A DNA stretch of 64,000 bases from Apodemus sylvaticus. Taxonomy: Eukaryota > Chordata > Mammalia > Rodentia > Muridae. The notes under the pieces are model-generated. The model saw only the letters and a list, made by a program, of their open reading frames with translations. It was not told the origin of the DNA and searched no databases. Of this stretch, positions 22,020 through 32,480 are shown in pieces (the stretch's first letter is position 1; every line of letters begins with the position of its first letter). The position numbers and the translations under genes are program-made. The DNA lies in assembly GCF_947179515.1 (NCBI RefSeq), contig NC_067491.1:10722027-10786026 (forward strand), given 5' to 3'.

Positions 22020-23170
22020 CATCAAACAGGTGCCCCTAACATTTTAAGCAGAGCAGAGCGTCTCTCTTCTTGGCTCATGAACTGATCAATTCTCACACAC
22101 AGCTAACACCTTCAGCAGTGCAGTGCCGTGGTGCTCTTCGTATCTAGTCCAGTTACTCAAGCTCTGCTTCCTGTCTCGTTGCTTTCTGTGCACCTGCTTC
22201 ATTGTTTGTAAGCCTCTCAAAAGAGCGAAGAGAAGGGAGAGAGACAGAAGAGAGCATCAAAAGCTGTTCATCTCCCCCATGTCAGGAGCACTTAAGGATG
22301 CGGTAATGGACCACTTCAACGGAGTTCTCGGTGACAGCAGAGGTCTAGGCAGGTGGGTACAAGTGTAGGAGCCCGACACCTGAGTACAGTCCTCAAAGGC
22401 ACAGGGGTATCTTTTGCCAGTGTTTCCCCAGTCTTGTGGATAACTACTAATTCGTGTAATACAATGAAACACTGCATTCAGTTTAGTATTTGATTATTTT
22501 AGCACAAAAATTACTGTTGCCAGCTTAAGTTATAACTAAGCTATTGATATTTGCTATGAAGTTCATGCCAAGAGGTACTGAATGTAGGGGTGGCAGGGTG
22601 TGACAGATTATTGGCAATGGTATTTGGATACATTGTGCTGATACTCTGTCATTTACTGAGACAGGTTTCCTTTTATGAGGTCTGTGGTTCTCAGCACTTT
22701 TGTGACATCTGAGTGTACTTGCTGTTATGTCAATAGATTATGCAATCTTGCAAGATGAGTTGAAACCAAGCTTTAAATTAACATTATTTATATAAAATGC
22801 CCTGTCGTATACAGTATTTCTCTCCTACCCCTCCTTGGGGAGAGGAAAGTGAAAGAACGCTGTCATACTATGAACTCAGTCTTAGTTTTTCCTTCATGGA
22901 AACCATGAACTGAAGATTTTCAAGATGCTTGTCCCTAGACACGGTGCTCTTGCAAGTGAAGTCTACAATTGAGTTAGTAATAAAACTACCTGGACACTTG
23001 ACTCTGAGTAAATAGCTATAAATAACAGTTATGGAATGTCAATCTAGTTCTTATAATAAAAGTATTCCTTCTGGTGTACTATGTTCATGTTGAACTCATT
23101 CAGAATAGGGATTACCAAATATTTATATAACCTGCACTCCAGGGATGGAAACCCACAGTGAAAGACATGG
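22020..23170. other. No gene recognised
   Basis: Repeat-poor 1.15 kb. Unique-looking, AT-leaning, no long open frame. Confidence 0.45.
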
Positions 23171-23345
23171 ATTTAACCAGCTAGTTAGATGAATTGCACG
23201 ACCTCTCTGGGCCTCAAACACTTCATCTATAGCCAAAGAGTAACAGCTGAGATTTATGGACTTCTTACTCTGCAGCAGGTATTCACAAGCAAATGATATT
23301 AATGAGCTCGATTACTTTCATGGCACCTATACTGTCATACCTGTA
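23171..23345 (+). mobile_element. Ancient MIR-like relic
   Basis: 'cgacctctctgggcctcaaa' and 'cttcatct' resemble the MIR core. Downstream 'cagctgagatttatggactt' followed by 'cttactctgcagcaggta' resembles other old mammalian repeats. Weak, by eye only. Confidence 0.42.
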
Positions 23346-23911
23346 ATTAAAACATTCGTGTAAAGCAAGAGTGAGAGTTGAATCATCCAGGAAACTTCCC
23401 AGCTAAAACTGGGCTGTGATTTGAAGATCTCTGACTTTAGGCTGTAGCCTGGACTCTTGATGTTGACTTCTAGAGTTTACTGTAAGCCAGGCATCTAGTC
23501 ATGTCAGCACCATGATCTCTATGTAGCTACAGATGCCTCGTGTTAACAAGGCAATGCTGGGGCTGGTTAGGCTAAAGGACCATAGACATGCTACAGTTCA
23601 GTGCTACCACAGGGAAAGTTCATAGATGGCTGTCTCAGCAGAGGAGGGTAGACCGTCTATTAATCAAGCAGCCAAAGGCTCAGGAGCAAAGTGAGCTGAA
23701 TTCATCCAGAAAACTCATACGTTTGTCAAATTTGGAATCTAACTCAGGGGCTGGACTTAGTAAACACTGGGTAGATGATTGCTTAACTGCTATCATTATA
23801 AAAATGTAGTCAGAATAGCATAAATTCTGGAACTGTGTTGGACCATGAAAGGCAGTTTGTGTTCTGACTAAGCGAGGCTTAACTTCCAGAGATCTGGTAG
23901 ATTAATCTACA
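23346..23911. other. No gene recognised
   Basis: Unique-looking sequence. Confidence 0.45.
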
Positions 23912-23916
23912 AGGGA

Positions 23917-24349
23917 TGGACCCCATTAGCTATGCTCCCACACACTAGGTTCCTGACACCACAAGGCCCTCAACTCCATAATTCTGTGGCCACTAGTCAC
24001 GTAGGGCCACGCCCTAGGTCCCTAGTATTCTGGCTGGACTCCACCCCCACAGTCACCTGGCTACAGGTAGGTTTGCCCTGCCCCACAGTTACCTGGCAAC
24101 CACCAGGTAGCTGGCCCACTATAAAAGGGGCTGCTTGGCCCCTCCTCTCTCTTTCTTATTCTCATCTTCTTATTCTCTTGTTCTGTCTCTTGCCCCTGCT
24201 CCCCACCTCTCCCCATTCCCTTCCCCCTCTTTCCATGTGGCCATGGCTGGCTTCTGCCTCTCGATTTCTCTACAATAAAGTGCTGAAACCAATAGATTGC
24301 TTCCTAGCATTTCCAGCCGTCAGACCAGACCAAGGAACTCCCCTGTGCA
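23917..24349 (+). mobile_element. Candidate ERV solo LTR (433 bp)
   Basis: C-rich unit with a strong TATA box ('ctataaaagggg' at 24119), a pyrimidine-rich leader, and AATAAA at 24274-24279, about 150 bp downstream. This is LTR architecture. If it begins TG at 23917 and ends CA at 24349, the pentamer aggga flanks it at 23912-23916 and 24350-24354. The short TSD could be coincidental. Family not recognised. Confidence 0.5.
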
Positions 24350-24354
24350 AGGGA

Positions 24355-25505
24355 CATTGCCCAAGACGCCTTCCCTCACTGCCCCTTTCTCCTTCGACCC
24401 CAGGGTTACCCCGGCTGCCCCTGTTCTCAGCTCTTCTATAGTATCCAGCAACGTCCCAAGATGCCCCAGAGCTAGAGACCCTGTCTCCCCTGGCCTCCAT
24501 GAGGCCTAGGGGTCACCAGACTGCTCCCCCTTCTTCCCCCGCAGATAGGGGTCCCATGGCTTCTCAAAGCTAGACACCCACCTGAATCCAGAAATCCACT
24601 TTATATCATTAAGTTTCCTTGAACAAGCTGGACTTCATGCCCATAAAGTATGGCACCATTTCCGACAATTGGCTTTTAGTTCTCAAGGTGATAAGGTAGG
24701 GCTACTCTTAGTGAGAGTAGGGCTGACTCTGTAAGTTGCCATTGCGGTGGGGGTGGGGAGGATGGGGTTGATGGGAGGGGGGAAGAAAATGTAGGCAGGA
24801 ACTTTAGTTGGAAAGTTGCTGAGATTTTGAAGACATTGTTAAAGCATTAACTAAAGCTCAAAGTATTTGTAAAGATGGTGAGCGCTATGCTTTGCACAGG
24901 TCTTTTTCCTTAAGGGTTCCTTCCTGAGGCTCCGTGGACATACCAATGTCATTGCAATGTTTGCCTGAGTTTGGAGTGGTTTCTATAAACCTTAACTCAT
25001 GGTTTCTTCGTATGCATAAGAATGGTCCAGTAGATTAAAAACTGGGTCTTTGTCTCTTTGTCATTCCCTCTCACTAAACTTCACTTTCTAAAACTAGGTA
25101 TCCAGTGACTTTCTTGGACGTAGATGACTCTCAGAATTCTGAGACAGAGCCCGTAGGATTTGCCGATAGTGAGGTGGGGTGTGGGTGGGATGGGTGGGGA
25201 CTTTGCTGTGAGTGGGAATGGGAAAATAAGCAGAATAATATTCTTAAAGGCATCTTGATTGTGGAAGGCAGTATTAAGAATTTCTTAAGAATGTTGGAGA
25301 CATGGATGTTGACAGGACTGAGGTACCAATTTGGAAGAAGGGAGAGGAAGTTTGGGTATTGAATGAGGGTTTAATCTACTTTACATTTTTAACTAGATTC
25401 AGGCTTTCAGTCTTTAGCCTAAGCTGTTTATAGTTGTTTGAATACGATTGACTTGTTTTATTATTTTGTGTAGAGTATGTGATGGGATTTCTGGCCTCGT
25501 GCATA
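24355..25505. other. No gene recognised
   Basis: The first 250 bp is C-rich and may still belong to the ERV unit upstream. The rest looks unique, with a G-rich patch near 24745-24785. Confidence 0.4.
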
Positions 25506-25510
25506 CCAAG

Positions 25511-25880
25511 TGTGATAGGTTGAGTAAGAAATGTCCTCCATTGTCATTATTTCTCTCATGCATTCTTTGAATGCGTGGGTCCTGCTGGCGCTGTTGGAGG
25601 GAGGCTTAGGCGATGTGGCCTTGTTGGAGGATTGTGTCACCGAGGTGGCCTTGGAAAGTGGGAAGACTCGCTGTGCTTTTCTAGTTCAAGCTCAGCTTCA
25701 ACCTTGTGGGTCAGGGTGAGAGCCCCAGATTCCTTCTCCTGCCCCCCTCCCTGCCTCTTACTGTCTCATCTCCCTGTGGCGATGGACTCTAACCCCTCTG
25801 GAACCATAAGCTCAAATAAACATTTTCTGTGAAGTTGCCATGGTTACAGTGTTTCACCCCAACAGAAAAGGAACTATCGT
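25511..25880 (+). mobile_element. Old MaLR LTR, MTD-like
   Basis: Starts 'tgtgatag.ttgagtaagaa', contains 'gatgtggccttgttggagga' and 'ttgtgtcac', the 'gaaccataagctcaaataaa' polyadenylation block and 'aagttgccatggttac'. It ends near 'ggaactatc'. It is more diverged than the MT copies with intact TSDs. Confidence 0.68.
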
Positions 25881-26910
25881 GGATAAGTGTCTCTGAGTTA
25901 CACCCTCACCTGTTCCAACAGTTCGTGAGTCTTAATGAACTCCCTAAGTAAGACAAGTCATCTTCACACAATGTTGTAAACACAGACAAAAACAAGGGCT
26001 TAGGCTTATTTAAAACATCAACTAGTCATCTTTGAGTTCTCTAGAAAGAGAGAAACAGCAGGGCTCTCTAGAGAAAGGGTGGACTCTCAAGTTGAAACAA
26101 GAGATATAAAATATGAACCTAGAGCAGGCAGCATTTAGTCCCAGAGAGTTAAAAAAATATTATTCAGAAATACAGAAGGAGATTGTATCAAAGGGACACA
26201 GAGCCAAGGGGAAGGGCTCCTAGGGGTGCGCCTGAATAATCTAAGCAACAAAAAGAATAACATGGAAAAGGATAAAGTAGACATTCGTAATAATGCCAAT
26301 AGAATTGGCACAGATTAAGCATTGGGTGAACAAACCACTCTTCTATGCAGAAGAATGCAAAAAAAAAAATGTGTTGCTACTGTGCCTTCAAAGAGGTAGG
26401 AGGACATGATGCCCTCCTTACACATGGCCTGCACAGGAAGCTTCCATACTTAAATAGTAGTGTTGGGAAAGGGTGGAGGAACGTAGCATCCGGTGAGAAA
26501 GCCTGGGCAGCCCCACCTCAGTTTGCAGACAAGGTGATCATCCTCATTGGTAGATGAGTAGAGCATGCGGTGATCATCCTCATTGGTTATGATCAATTCC
26601 ATCCACTGTATGCGTCTGCGATGAGATGTGCTGAGAACAGTACCTGGGGTCTGTAGCCAACCCCCTTAATGCTCCTATATCCAGTATAGCCGTGAGAAGC
26701 GCAGACACAAGCAGTCTCCACAAAGGGCGATCCAAGGAACCACCACAGCCAAGAGAAGCCAAAGATGTGTTAACAGGAAGCCCTGTGACACCTGGGATGG
26801 AATCTTAAAAAATAAGAAAGGTCATCAGGGTTAAGCTAAGGAAACCCAAATAAGTCAAGGGCTTCACTTTACAGTCATGTGCTGAGACTGGCTTGCTTGA
26901 GAGGACAAAT
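25881..26910. other. No gene recognised
   Basis: About 1 kb of unique-looking sequence containing a short 19-bp direct repeat (26533 and 26569). Confidence 0.45.
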
Positions 26911-26916
26911 GGGGCC

Positions 26917-27240
26917 CGTCTTAATTAGGGTTCTACTGCTGTGAACAGACACCATGACCAAGGCATCACTTACAAGGACAACATTTAGTTGGGGCTGGCT
27001 TACAGGTTCTGAGGTTCAGTCCATTGTCATCAAGGTGGGAGCATGGCAGCATCCAGGCAGGCATGGTGCAGGAGGAGCTGAGAGTTCTACATCTTCATTT
27101 GACAGCTGCTAACATAATCCTACTTCCAGACACTAGGATTATGGTATTAAAGCTCACACCCACAGGGACACACCTACTCCAAAGAGGTCATACCTTCTAA
27201 TAGTGCCACACCCTGGGCCAAGCATGTGCAAATCATCACA
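26917..27240 (-). mobile_element. MT (MaLR) LTR (antisense)
   Basis: A 324-bp antisense MT from 'cgtcttaattagggttcta' to 'aaatcatcaca', with 'gaacagacaccatgacca' and 'ggcaggcatggtgcaggagg' in between. The first base is C instead of the canonical T. Flanking pentamers gggcc and gagca match poorly, so the TSD has decayed or is absent. Confidence 0.88.
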
Positions 27241-27289
27241 GAGCACATTGAGGATGCTCACACTGGGGGAGCTGGGAATTCTGTGGACT

Positions 27290-27720
27290 GTCTTTGTAAG
27301 TTTTCTGAAAATACAGCACTATTATAACATGTAAACATTTGTTTAGAAATCCCTTTCCCCATCCAAAACCTCCTGTTTGCTTCTTCCTTGCTCTTTCAAA
27401 TTCATGGCTTCTTTTTTTTTCTTTAGTTGTTGTTGCACACATATGAATACTATTCCTAAATATAACCTGCTCAGTTTTGACCTGATTTGGTATTGGACAC
27501 CCACTTAGTGTCTCTTCCCTGGGGAAGCCTATTTCTCCAACTCTCAGCCTTCCTTAGTTGTCTGTAATTCTTCGTGCAGGGCTGAGGTCTCCTGGGCTTT
27601 CCTCGGATGGCTCTAGCACATCTATTGTTGCTGTCCTTGTTAATCTTGTGTCTAGGCAGATGTGTTGGCCGGGTTTTATGTGTGTAGCTTCTGAAATTAT
27701 ATCGTAAGCCCCAAGATAAA
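27290..27720 (-). mobile_element. L1 3'UTR fragment (Lx-like)
   Basis: Antisense of the common rodent L1 3' segment: 'ttcaaattcatggcttcttt', 'gttgttgttgcacacatatg', 'aatataacctgctcagtttt', 'ctcttccctggggaagcc' and 'ctctcagccttccttagttg'. Confidence 0.72.
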
Positions 27721-28268
27721 AATTTTAAATTATATAAACTGTTTCACTGCATCTGTAACATCCTCAGAGGGACAAAAAGAATGTGCTCTCTTGGCTTTGA
27801 CCTGAATAGATGTGAAGAAATGACTAGTCTTGATGAATGGTAAAGACAGAAGCAAAATAACTTGGAGAGGACCGTCGTCAGGAAGTGGAGTAGCACTGCT
27901 TCTTGCTATTTGCTTTTACAGTGTTGGCTGGCAACCCAGTGAGATTATAGGCTACTCCTTGCGATAAACACCAGAGAGTCTAGGTACAGCAATGACAGTG
28001 GAGAACACAGTAAGGGCAGCATAAAGCCCAGATTTACAAGTGTTCAGAAGAGCCTGGCAGAGCTTGTGGCTTTACAATAAGAGGCTGTAAAGCTGTAGCC
28101 TCCTGGAGTATGTTTAAAAAGTGAGGTCAAGACACCAGGAACTTGAATAAGCAACCGTCCATCTGCTACATGAGATAAAGCAGACCAAGCAACAGAGGCT
28201 GGCTGGAACGAATGGATGAGTATGAATTTGCTAATTAAAAGTTCTGAAGACTGAGGGGTCTCAGTAAA
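27721..28268. other. No gene recognised
   Basis: Unique-looking sequence. Confidence 0.45.
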
Positions 28269-28352
28269 ATAATCGTTTATATTAATATCATAGCTTAAAC
28301 ATCTGATCCCATAATCATTTATATTAATATCATAGCTTAAACATCTGATCCC
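28269..28352. repeat. 42-bp tandem duplication (2 copies)
   Basis: 28269-28310 and 28311-28352 match at 41 of 42 positions (G/A at the seventh base). The unit is AT-rich and carries 'tatcatagcttaaacatctg'. Being a multiple of three, it repeats 14 codons inside a chance antisense open frame. Confidence 0.97.
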
Positions 28353-28517
28353 ACCTTCCACAACAGTGAGGTCCAGTGATCTAGCTAGAAATGGTAGAAA
28401 TGTTAGAAGAGGAATGTCAGTATTACAGGGACTAAGAGCTGACGGGTTCTGTTGCTGGCAAAGTAGATATTCAGTAGCATTCACTAAGATTCTTTTGCGT
28501 TTTCTTTCCTTTGTGTG

Positions 28518-28746
28518 GAGGTGATGGTTGTTATACAGGGTCTCAAGTAGCCTAGGCTAGCCTGGAACTCAGTATGTAGCCAAGGACGACCTTGAATTTG
28601 AATTTCCTATTGTCCTTCCTCTACCTCTCAAGTGCGAGGACTACAGGGTTGTACCACACTGCCCAAGCTTATGTCAAGCTAGGAATCAAACACATGGTCT
28701 TTGTGTATGCTGGGTAAGTATTCTACCAACTGAGTAGTATAGCCAA
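28518..28746 (-). mobile_element. B4 SINE (antisense)
   Basis: Antisense B1 half ('gcctaggctagcctggaact', 'gtagccaaggacgaccttga', 'caagtgcgaggactacaggg') followed by the antisense ID half ('gctgggtaagtattctacca', 'actgagtagtatagcc'). Confidence 0.82.
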
Positions 28747-28904
28747 CCTTTTTGATTTTTTAATTAAGTATTTGAGCACCATTTCTTATACATAGAACAT
28801 AATTGAGTGACTTAAGTTATAAAAGATGGAAATGTATAATTCTATATAAATGTATTACATTTTTTTTCTAATTGCTCATTTTAATATATGGTCTCTTTTC
28901 TCTG

Positions 28905-29125
28905 GAGTAGTGGCTGTCAACCTTCCTAATGCTGTAACCAGTTATTACAGTTCCTCATATTGGGTGACCCCCCAGCCACAAAATTTTCATTGCTACTTCA
29001 TAACTGGCATTTTGCTACTGTTAGGAAACATAAGCATCTCTGTTTCTGATGGTCTTAGGAAACTCCTGTGAAAGACTCATTCAACCCCAACTGGGTTGTG
29101 ACCCACACTGCTCGCAAATCATGTT
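28905..29125. mobile_element. URR1 hAT element
   Basis: Terminal 'gtggctgtcaaccttcctaa', 'tgggtgacccccca', 'gctacttcataactggcatt', 'tgatggtcttaggaaactcc' and 'ttgtgacccaca' follow the URR1 order. Both terminal repeats are degraded. Confidence 0.78.
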
Positions 29126-29404
29126 GTAAGGCAACACTTTTAAGGAAAATGCTCTAACATCTACATTTTGTCTAAAACATATAGGAAATAAGATTTTACA
29201 TATTTAATGATTGTTCTTGCCTATTGTCATCCTTGAAAATATGGAGAAACTGTCAGTCTTAAATAAGTCAGTTTACAAATACTTTACATTATTTAAAACT
29301 TTTTCTGGAACAGGAGTTGTTTCCCTATGGACCTAGACTGGTCTCAAATTCTTGATCTTCCTATCTCTGCCATCTCAGGGTTTTGATGTATGCTGTATTT
29401 GGTG

Positions 29405-29562
29405 TCCTAGTTTTATTTCTGTGTCTGTGACAAAATACTCAAAGCAACAAAAACAACTCAGAGGACAAAGGGTTTGTTTGGTTTAAAATTCTAGGTTATG
29501 GTACATTATGTCAGGGACATCAAGGTGGGAACTTGAAACCGATAGTCATGTCATATCCAAGA
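29405..29562 (-). mobile_element. Old LTR-like relic (MaLR/ERVL type, tentative)
   Basis: 'tagttttatttctgtgtctg', 'gacaaaatactc' and 'aaagggtttgtttgg' resemble the antisense end of an old rodent LTR. A similar relic is at about 40990-41225. Family unresolved. Confidence 0.35.
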
Positions 29563-29810
29563 GCAGAGCAGAGTGCGATAAAGCAAGAGAGAGAAAGATT
29601 AGAGCAAGAGATCTATTGGGCGACAGCAGCAGCGCGTCTGGTGGAGAGGGTCGCCACCAGCTGAACGGAGGCGACAGGGACAAGGCAGGTCCTGCACCCG
29701 CTACCACTGGCCACCACTGGCCAGCCAGGCTGCGTGGAGAGGAGTTGCAGCGCTTTTTATACCGCACTGAAGCCCCATCAGACCTCTGCCTCCTGCCAGC
29801 CAGTTACAAG
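29563..29810. other. CpG-rich unassigned segment 5' of the L1 monomers
   Basis: About 250 bp, much richer in CpG and G/C than its flanks, with CAGCAGCGCG, CCACTGGCCACCACTGGCC and a TATA-like 'ctttttataccgc' at 29752. It directly precedes the first recognisable monomer. It may be part of an LTR or of an L1 5' extension. I do not recognise it. Confidence 0.4.
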
Positions 29811-30430
29811 AAGCGCTCCGCCATCTTGGCTCCCAGACACCAGAATGACCTGATAGAGCCAGGTATGCAGACATAGTCCGAGGCTGACATCACTTGGGTC
29901 TAAGCCTGGCAGGCTTTTACCTGCACCCAGGCCCTGGGCAGCTCGGTGGGCCATCTGTGTGCCAACCCGGCCAGGGGGTTGTTTGCCCTGTAGATTGTCT
30001 GGCACTTGCAGAGGCGCTTTGCCATCTTGGCTACCGGACGCCAGAGTGATCTAAGGGACAGAGCCAGCTACACAGACATAGTCTGAGGCTAACATTGCTT
30101 GTGTCTAAGCCTAGCGGGCTTTTGCCTGCACACAGGCCCTGGGCAGCTCGGTGGGCCATCTGTGCTCCAACCTGGTCCGGGGGTCGTTTGCCCTGCAGAC
30201 TGCCCAGCACTTGCAGGGGTGCACCTTGCCATCTTGACTACCTGACAGAACCAGTTAGCAGATATAGCCCGAGGCAAATATCGCTCCAGCCTAAGCCTGT
30301 CAGGCTTTTACCTGAACTCAGGGCCTGGGAAGCTAGGTGGGCCATTTGTGCACCAACCTTGTTGGGGGATCTTTTGCCCTGCAGAGGGATCAGCACTCAG
30401 AAAAGGTCCCCGCAGCATCGGCCATCATCA
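29811..30430 (+). promoter_or_regulatory. L1 tandem promoter monomers (about 3, unit 201-207 bp)
   Basis: 'ccatcttgg' (YY1-like core) recurs at 29821, 30022 and 30229 as 'ccatcttg', giving spacings of 201 and 207 bp. Each unit also carries 'ggcttttacctgcac'-type, 'gggcagctcggtgggccat' and 'gccctg.aga.tg' blocks. A fourth partial unit ends near 30430. The sequence resembles F-type mouse L1 monomers; this is from memory. Confidence 0.85.
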
Positions 30431-30648
30431 CTCTCTGAAGGAGCAAACGGGCAACACCAGGTTCATGGAGACAACTTGGGGCAGGTCACACTAGGGCTCC
30501 AAGGGCACCCAAGAGGAGGGCAGCACATCAGCAATCTGTGCCAAGGGAAACCCAGTCATCCAGAGGTGCTGAAATAGCCTTACATGCTCACAGGAGGTTC
30601 AAACACCAGCCAGTGACAACAAGACCAAATAAAGCCAGAGATAATAAG

Positions 30649-31250
30649 ATGGCAAAAGGCAAATGTAGGAACATTACTAACAGAAATCTAGGAAATATGG
30701 CAGCGTCTGAACCCAATTCTCCAACAACAGCAAGTCCTGGATACCCCAACACACCAGAAAAACAAAATTTGGATTTAAAATCACTGGTCATGATGCTGCT
30801 AGAGGAACACAGAAAGGACATAAATAAATCTCTTAAAGAAATACAGGGGAACATGAATAAGTTAGAAGCCCTTACAATGGAAACACAAAAATTACTTAAA
30901 GAAATTCAGGAGAATAGGGGTCAACAGATAGAAGCCAATAAAGAGGAAATGCAAAATCACTTAAAGAAATGCAGGAGAAATTGAGTCAACAGGCAGAAGT
31001 TATGAAAGAGGAAACACAAAAATCTCTTAAAGAATTAAAGGAAACACAAACAGACAAACAAATGAAGGAACTGAGCAAAATCATCCTGGATCTAAAAACA
31101 GAAGTAGAAATCACAAAGGGAGACAACTTTGGAGATAGAAAACCTTGGGAAGAAATCAGGGGCCATAGATGTAAAAATCAACAACAGAATACAAGAAATG
31201 GAAGAAAGAATCTCAGATGCCGAAGATACCATAGAAACCATTGACTCAAC
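30649..31250 (+). pseudogene. L1 ORF1 N-terminal half, frameshifted and truncated
   Basis: The start codon at 30649 gives 'MAKGKCRNITNRNLGN'. A disordered head 'SPTTASPGYPNTPEKQ' and a coiled coil with 'SLKEIQGN' and 'LLKEIQENRGQQIEANKE' blocks follow. The frame shifts near 30975 and again near 31120, after which 'NNRIQEMEERISDAEDTIE' is readable. The RNA-recognition and C-terminal domains are missing. The N-terminus is almost the same as in the L1 at 10699. Confidence 0.92.
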
Positions 31251-31257
31251 AAGCAAA

Positions 31258-31267
31258 GATGAGAGCA

Positions 31268-31300
<33 letters not shown>

Positions 31301-31302
31301 AT
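31258..31302. repeat. GA/CAGA-rich microsatellite
   Basis: GAGAGAGACAGAGACAGAGA-type array at the L1 breakpoint. Confidence 0.9.
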
Positions 31303-31309
31303 ATGCATG

Positions 31310-31512
31310 TATGCCAAGTAATCATGTGGCTGTCTCTAAATAGTTTAGAACCCAAATCCAGTAGTTGGTGCCATCCACAAAGGGTGAACATACCCACCTC
31401 AATCAGTGTAATTAAGACAGTTCACCTGGCTGATACACACACAGTCTCCCACTGAGACTCTCTTCCCAGATCATTCTGGGTTGTGTCAAACTGACAATTT
31501 AGTTTAAATTGT
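31310..31512 (-). mobile_element. Old ORR1-like MaLR LTR fragment (antisense)
   Basis: 'ggtgccatccacaaagggtg', 'catacccacctcaatcagtg' and 'ttgtgtcaaactgacaattt' are the antisense of the 5' half of an ORR1/MaLR LTR. Confidence 0.62.
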
Positions 31513-31699
31513 ACCTGGTGTCACTTGAAAATATTTGACTGTTCAGGTAATAAACTAACACATTTTAGGAAATTGCCACTGAGATTTTTGGAATAGAAGC
31601 AGTGCCGACGGACTTTGGGAAGCAATTTTTCTGGAATGTAAACCTGGTCAAAGCCTATGACTCGGGTTGGTGGGGAGTCATAGGCCTTGGGCTTGGTAG

Positions 31700-31803
31700 G
31701 TGTGTGTGTGTGTGTATGTGTGTGTGTGTATGTGTGTGTGTATATGTGTGTGTATGTGTGTGTATGTGTGTGTGTGTATGTGTGTGTGTATGTGTGTGTG
31801 TGT
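31700..31803. repeat. (TG)n with TGTA interruptions
   Basis: A 104-bp TG array with TA interruptions at irregular spacing. Confidence 0.95.
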
Positions 31804-31869
31804 AACATACTACTGTTACTTTGAATAATGACTATGTTGTCAAACTGCCTCTTAAATGCTTATAGCTAT

Positions 31870-32480
31870 GTAGAGAAGTTTCTCTGGGCAATGCTTACTG
31901 CAGAGACTCATAACTGCTCAAAGTGCTGAAGAGAAAAGACAAACGACTTTGCGTACTCAGCCCTGAATGGGACGTCCGCATCTCCTACCCTGCCCCCAGG
32001 CTCAGGGAACATCATAGAAGAGGGGACAGAAAGAACACAAGAGTGGGATCATAAGGAGATGTGCTGTGAACTGCTGTCTTCTGGACAGGACATGGCTACC
32101 CACTGAAGAACTCACAGCAGCTGTGGTTACCTGCTAACCAAGCCAAATCCAGTGTGGAGAAAGGATTAGCTCCACCCCTAGTTGAGAAGCTACATAGCAG
32201 TTGATGGTGGATACAGGAGGAAGAGTGATTTGTCTTTGAGGTTGTGGCAACTGGTGGGTTTCCTGTGCTCCAGTGAATGGTCCCATATTCGTGCATGTGT
32301 GACAGCTCTAACTGTATGCGGTAGGATATATGAAAATAATAATATAATAAAGAACATGAAGTTGGAAGCAGAATGTGTTGGGAAGGGTCTTGTGGGAGGT
32401 GGGTGGGAAAGAGGGGTCTATATGACCATAATACATTGTATACATGCATGAAAATCTCAAAAGAAAACATTTTTAAAGGA
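31870..32480 (+). mobile_element. L1 3'UTR, old (Lx-like)
   Basis: Sense blocks 'agagactcataactgctcaa', 'actcagccctgaatgggac', 'ggctcagggaacatcataga', 'tgctgtcttctggacaggac', 'catgaagttggaagcagaat' and 'aatacattgtatacatgcat', then an A-rich end near 32460. This is a long rodent L1 3'UTR without ORF2. Confidence 0.82.

Larger units (their letters stand above)
29811..31250 (+). mobile_element. L1 5' half: monomers, 5'UTR and part of ORF1
   Basis: Sense L1 head with about three promoter monomers, a 5'UTR remainder sharing 'gcacatcagcaatctgtgcc'-type sequence with the L1 at 7.6-11.2 kb, and an ORF1 whose body stops at 31250 against a GA-rich repeat. No ORF2 follows. L1 insertions normally lose the 5' end, so retaining the 5' end and losing the 3' end implies later deletion or rearrangement. 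Confidence 0.9.

Noticed and set aside
21511..22025. Three overlapping frames of about 150-168 codons on both strands
   Set aside because: All lie in the GGA/GAA tract, with Ser/Pro/Leu or Arg/Lys/Glu low-complexity products.
28044..28484. 146-codon antisense frame with a 14-residue internal repeat
   Set aside because: The repeat is the 42-bp tandem duplication, which happens to preserve frame. No start, splice or domain evidence supports a gene.
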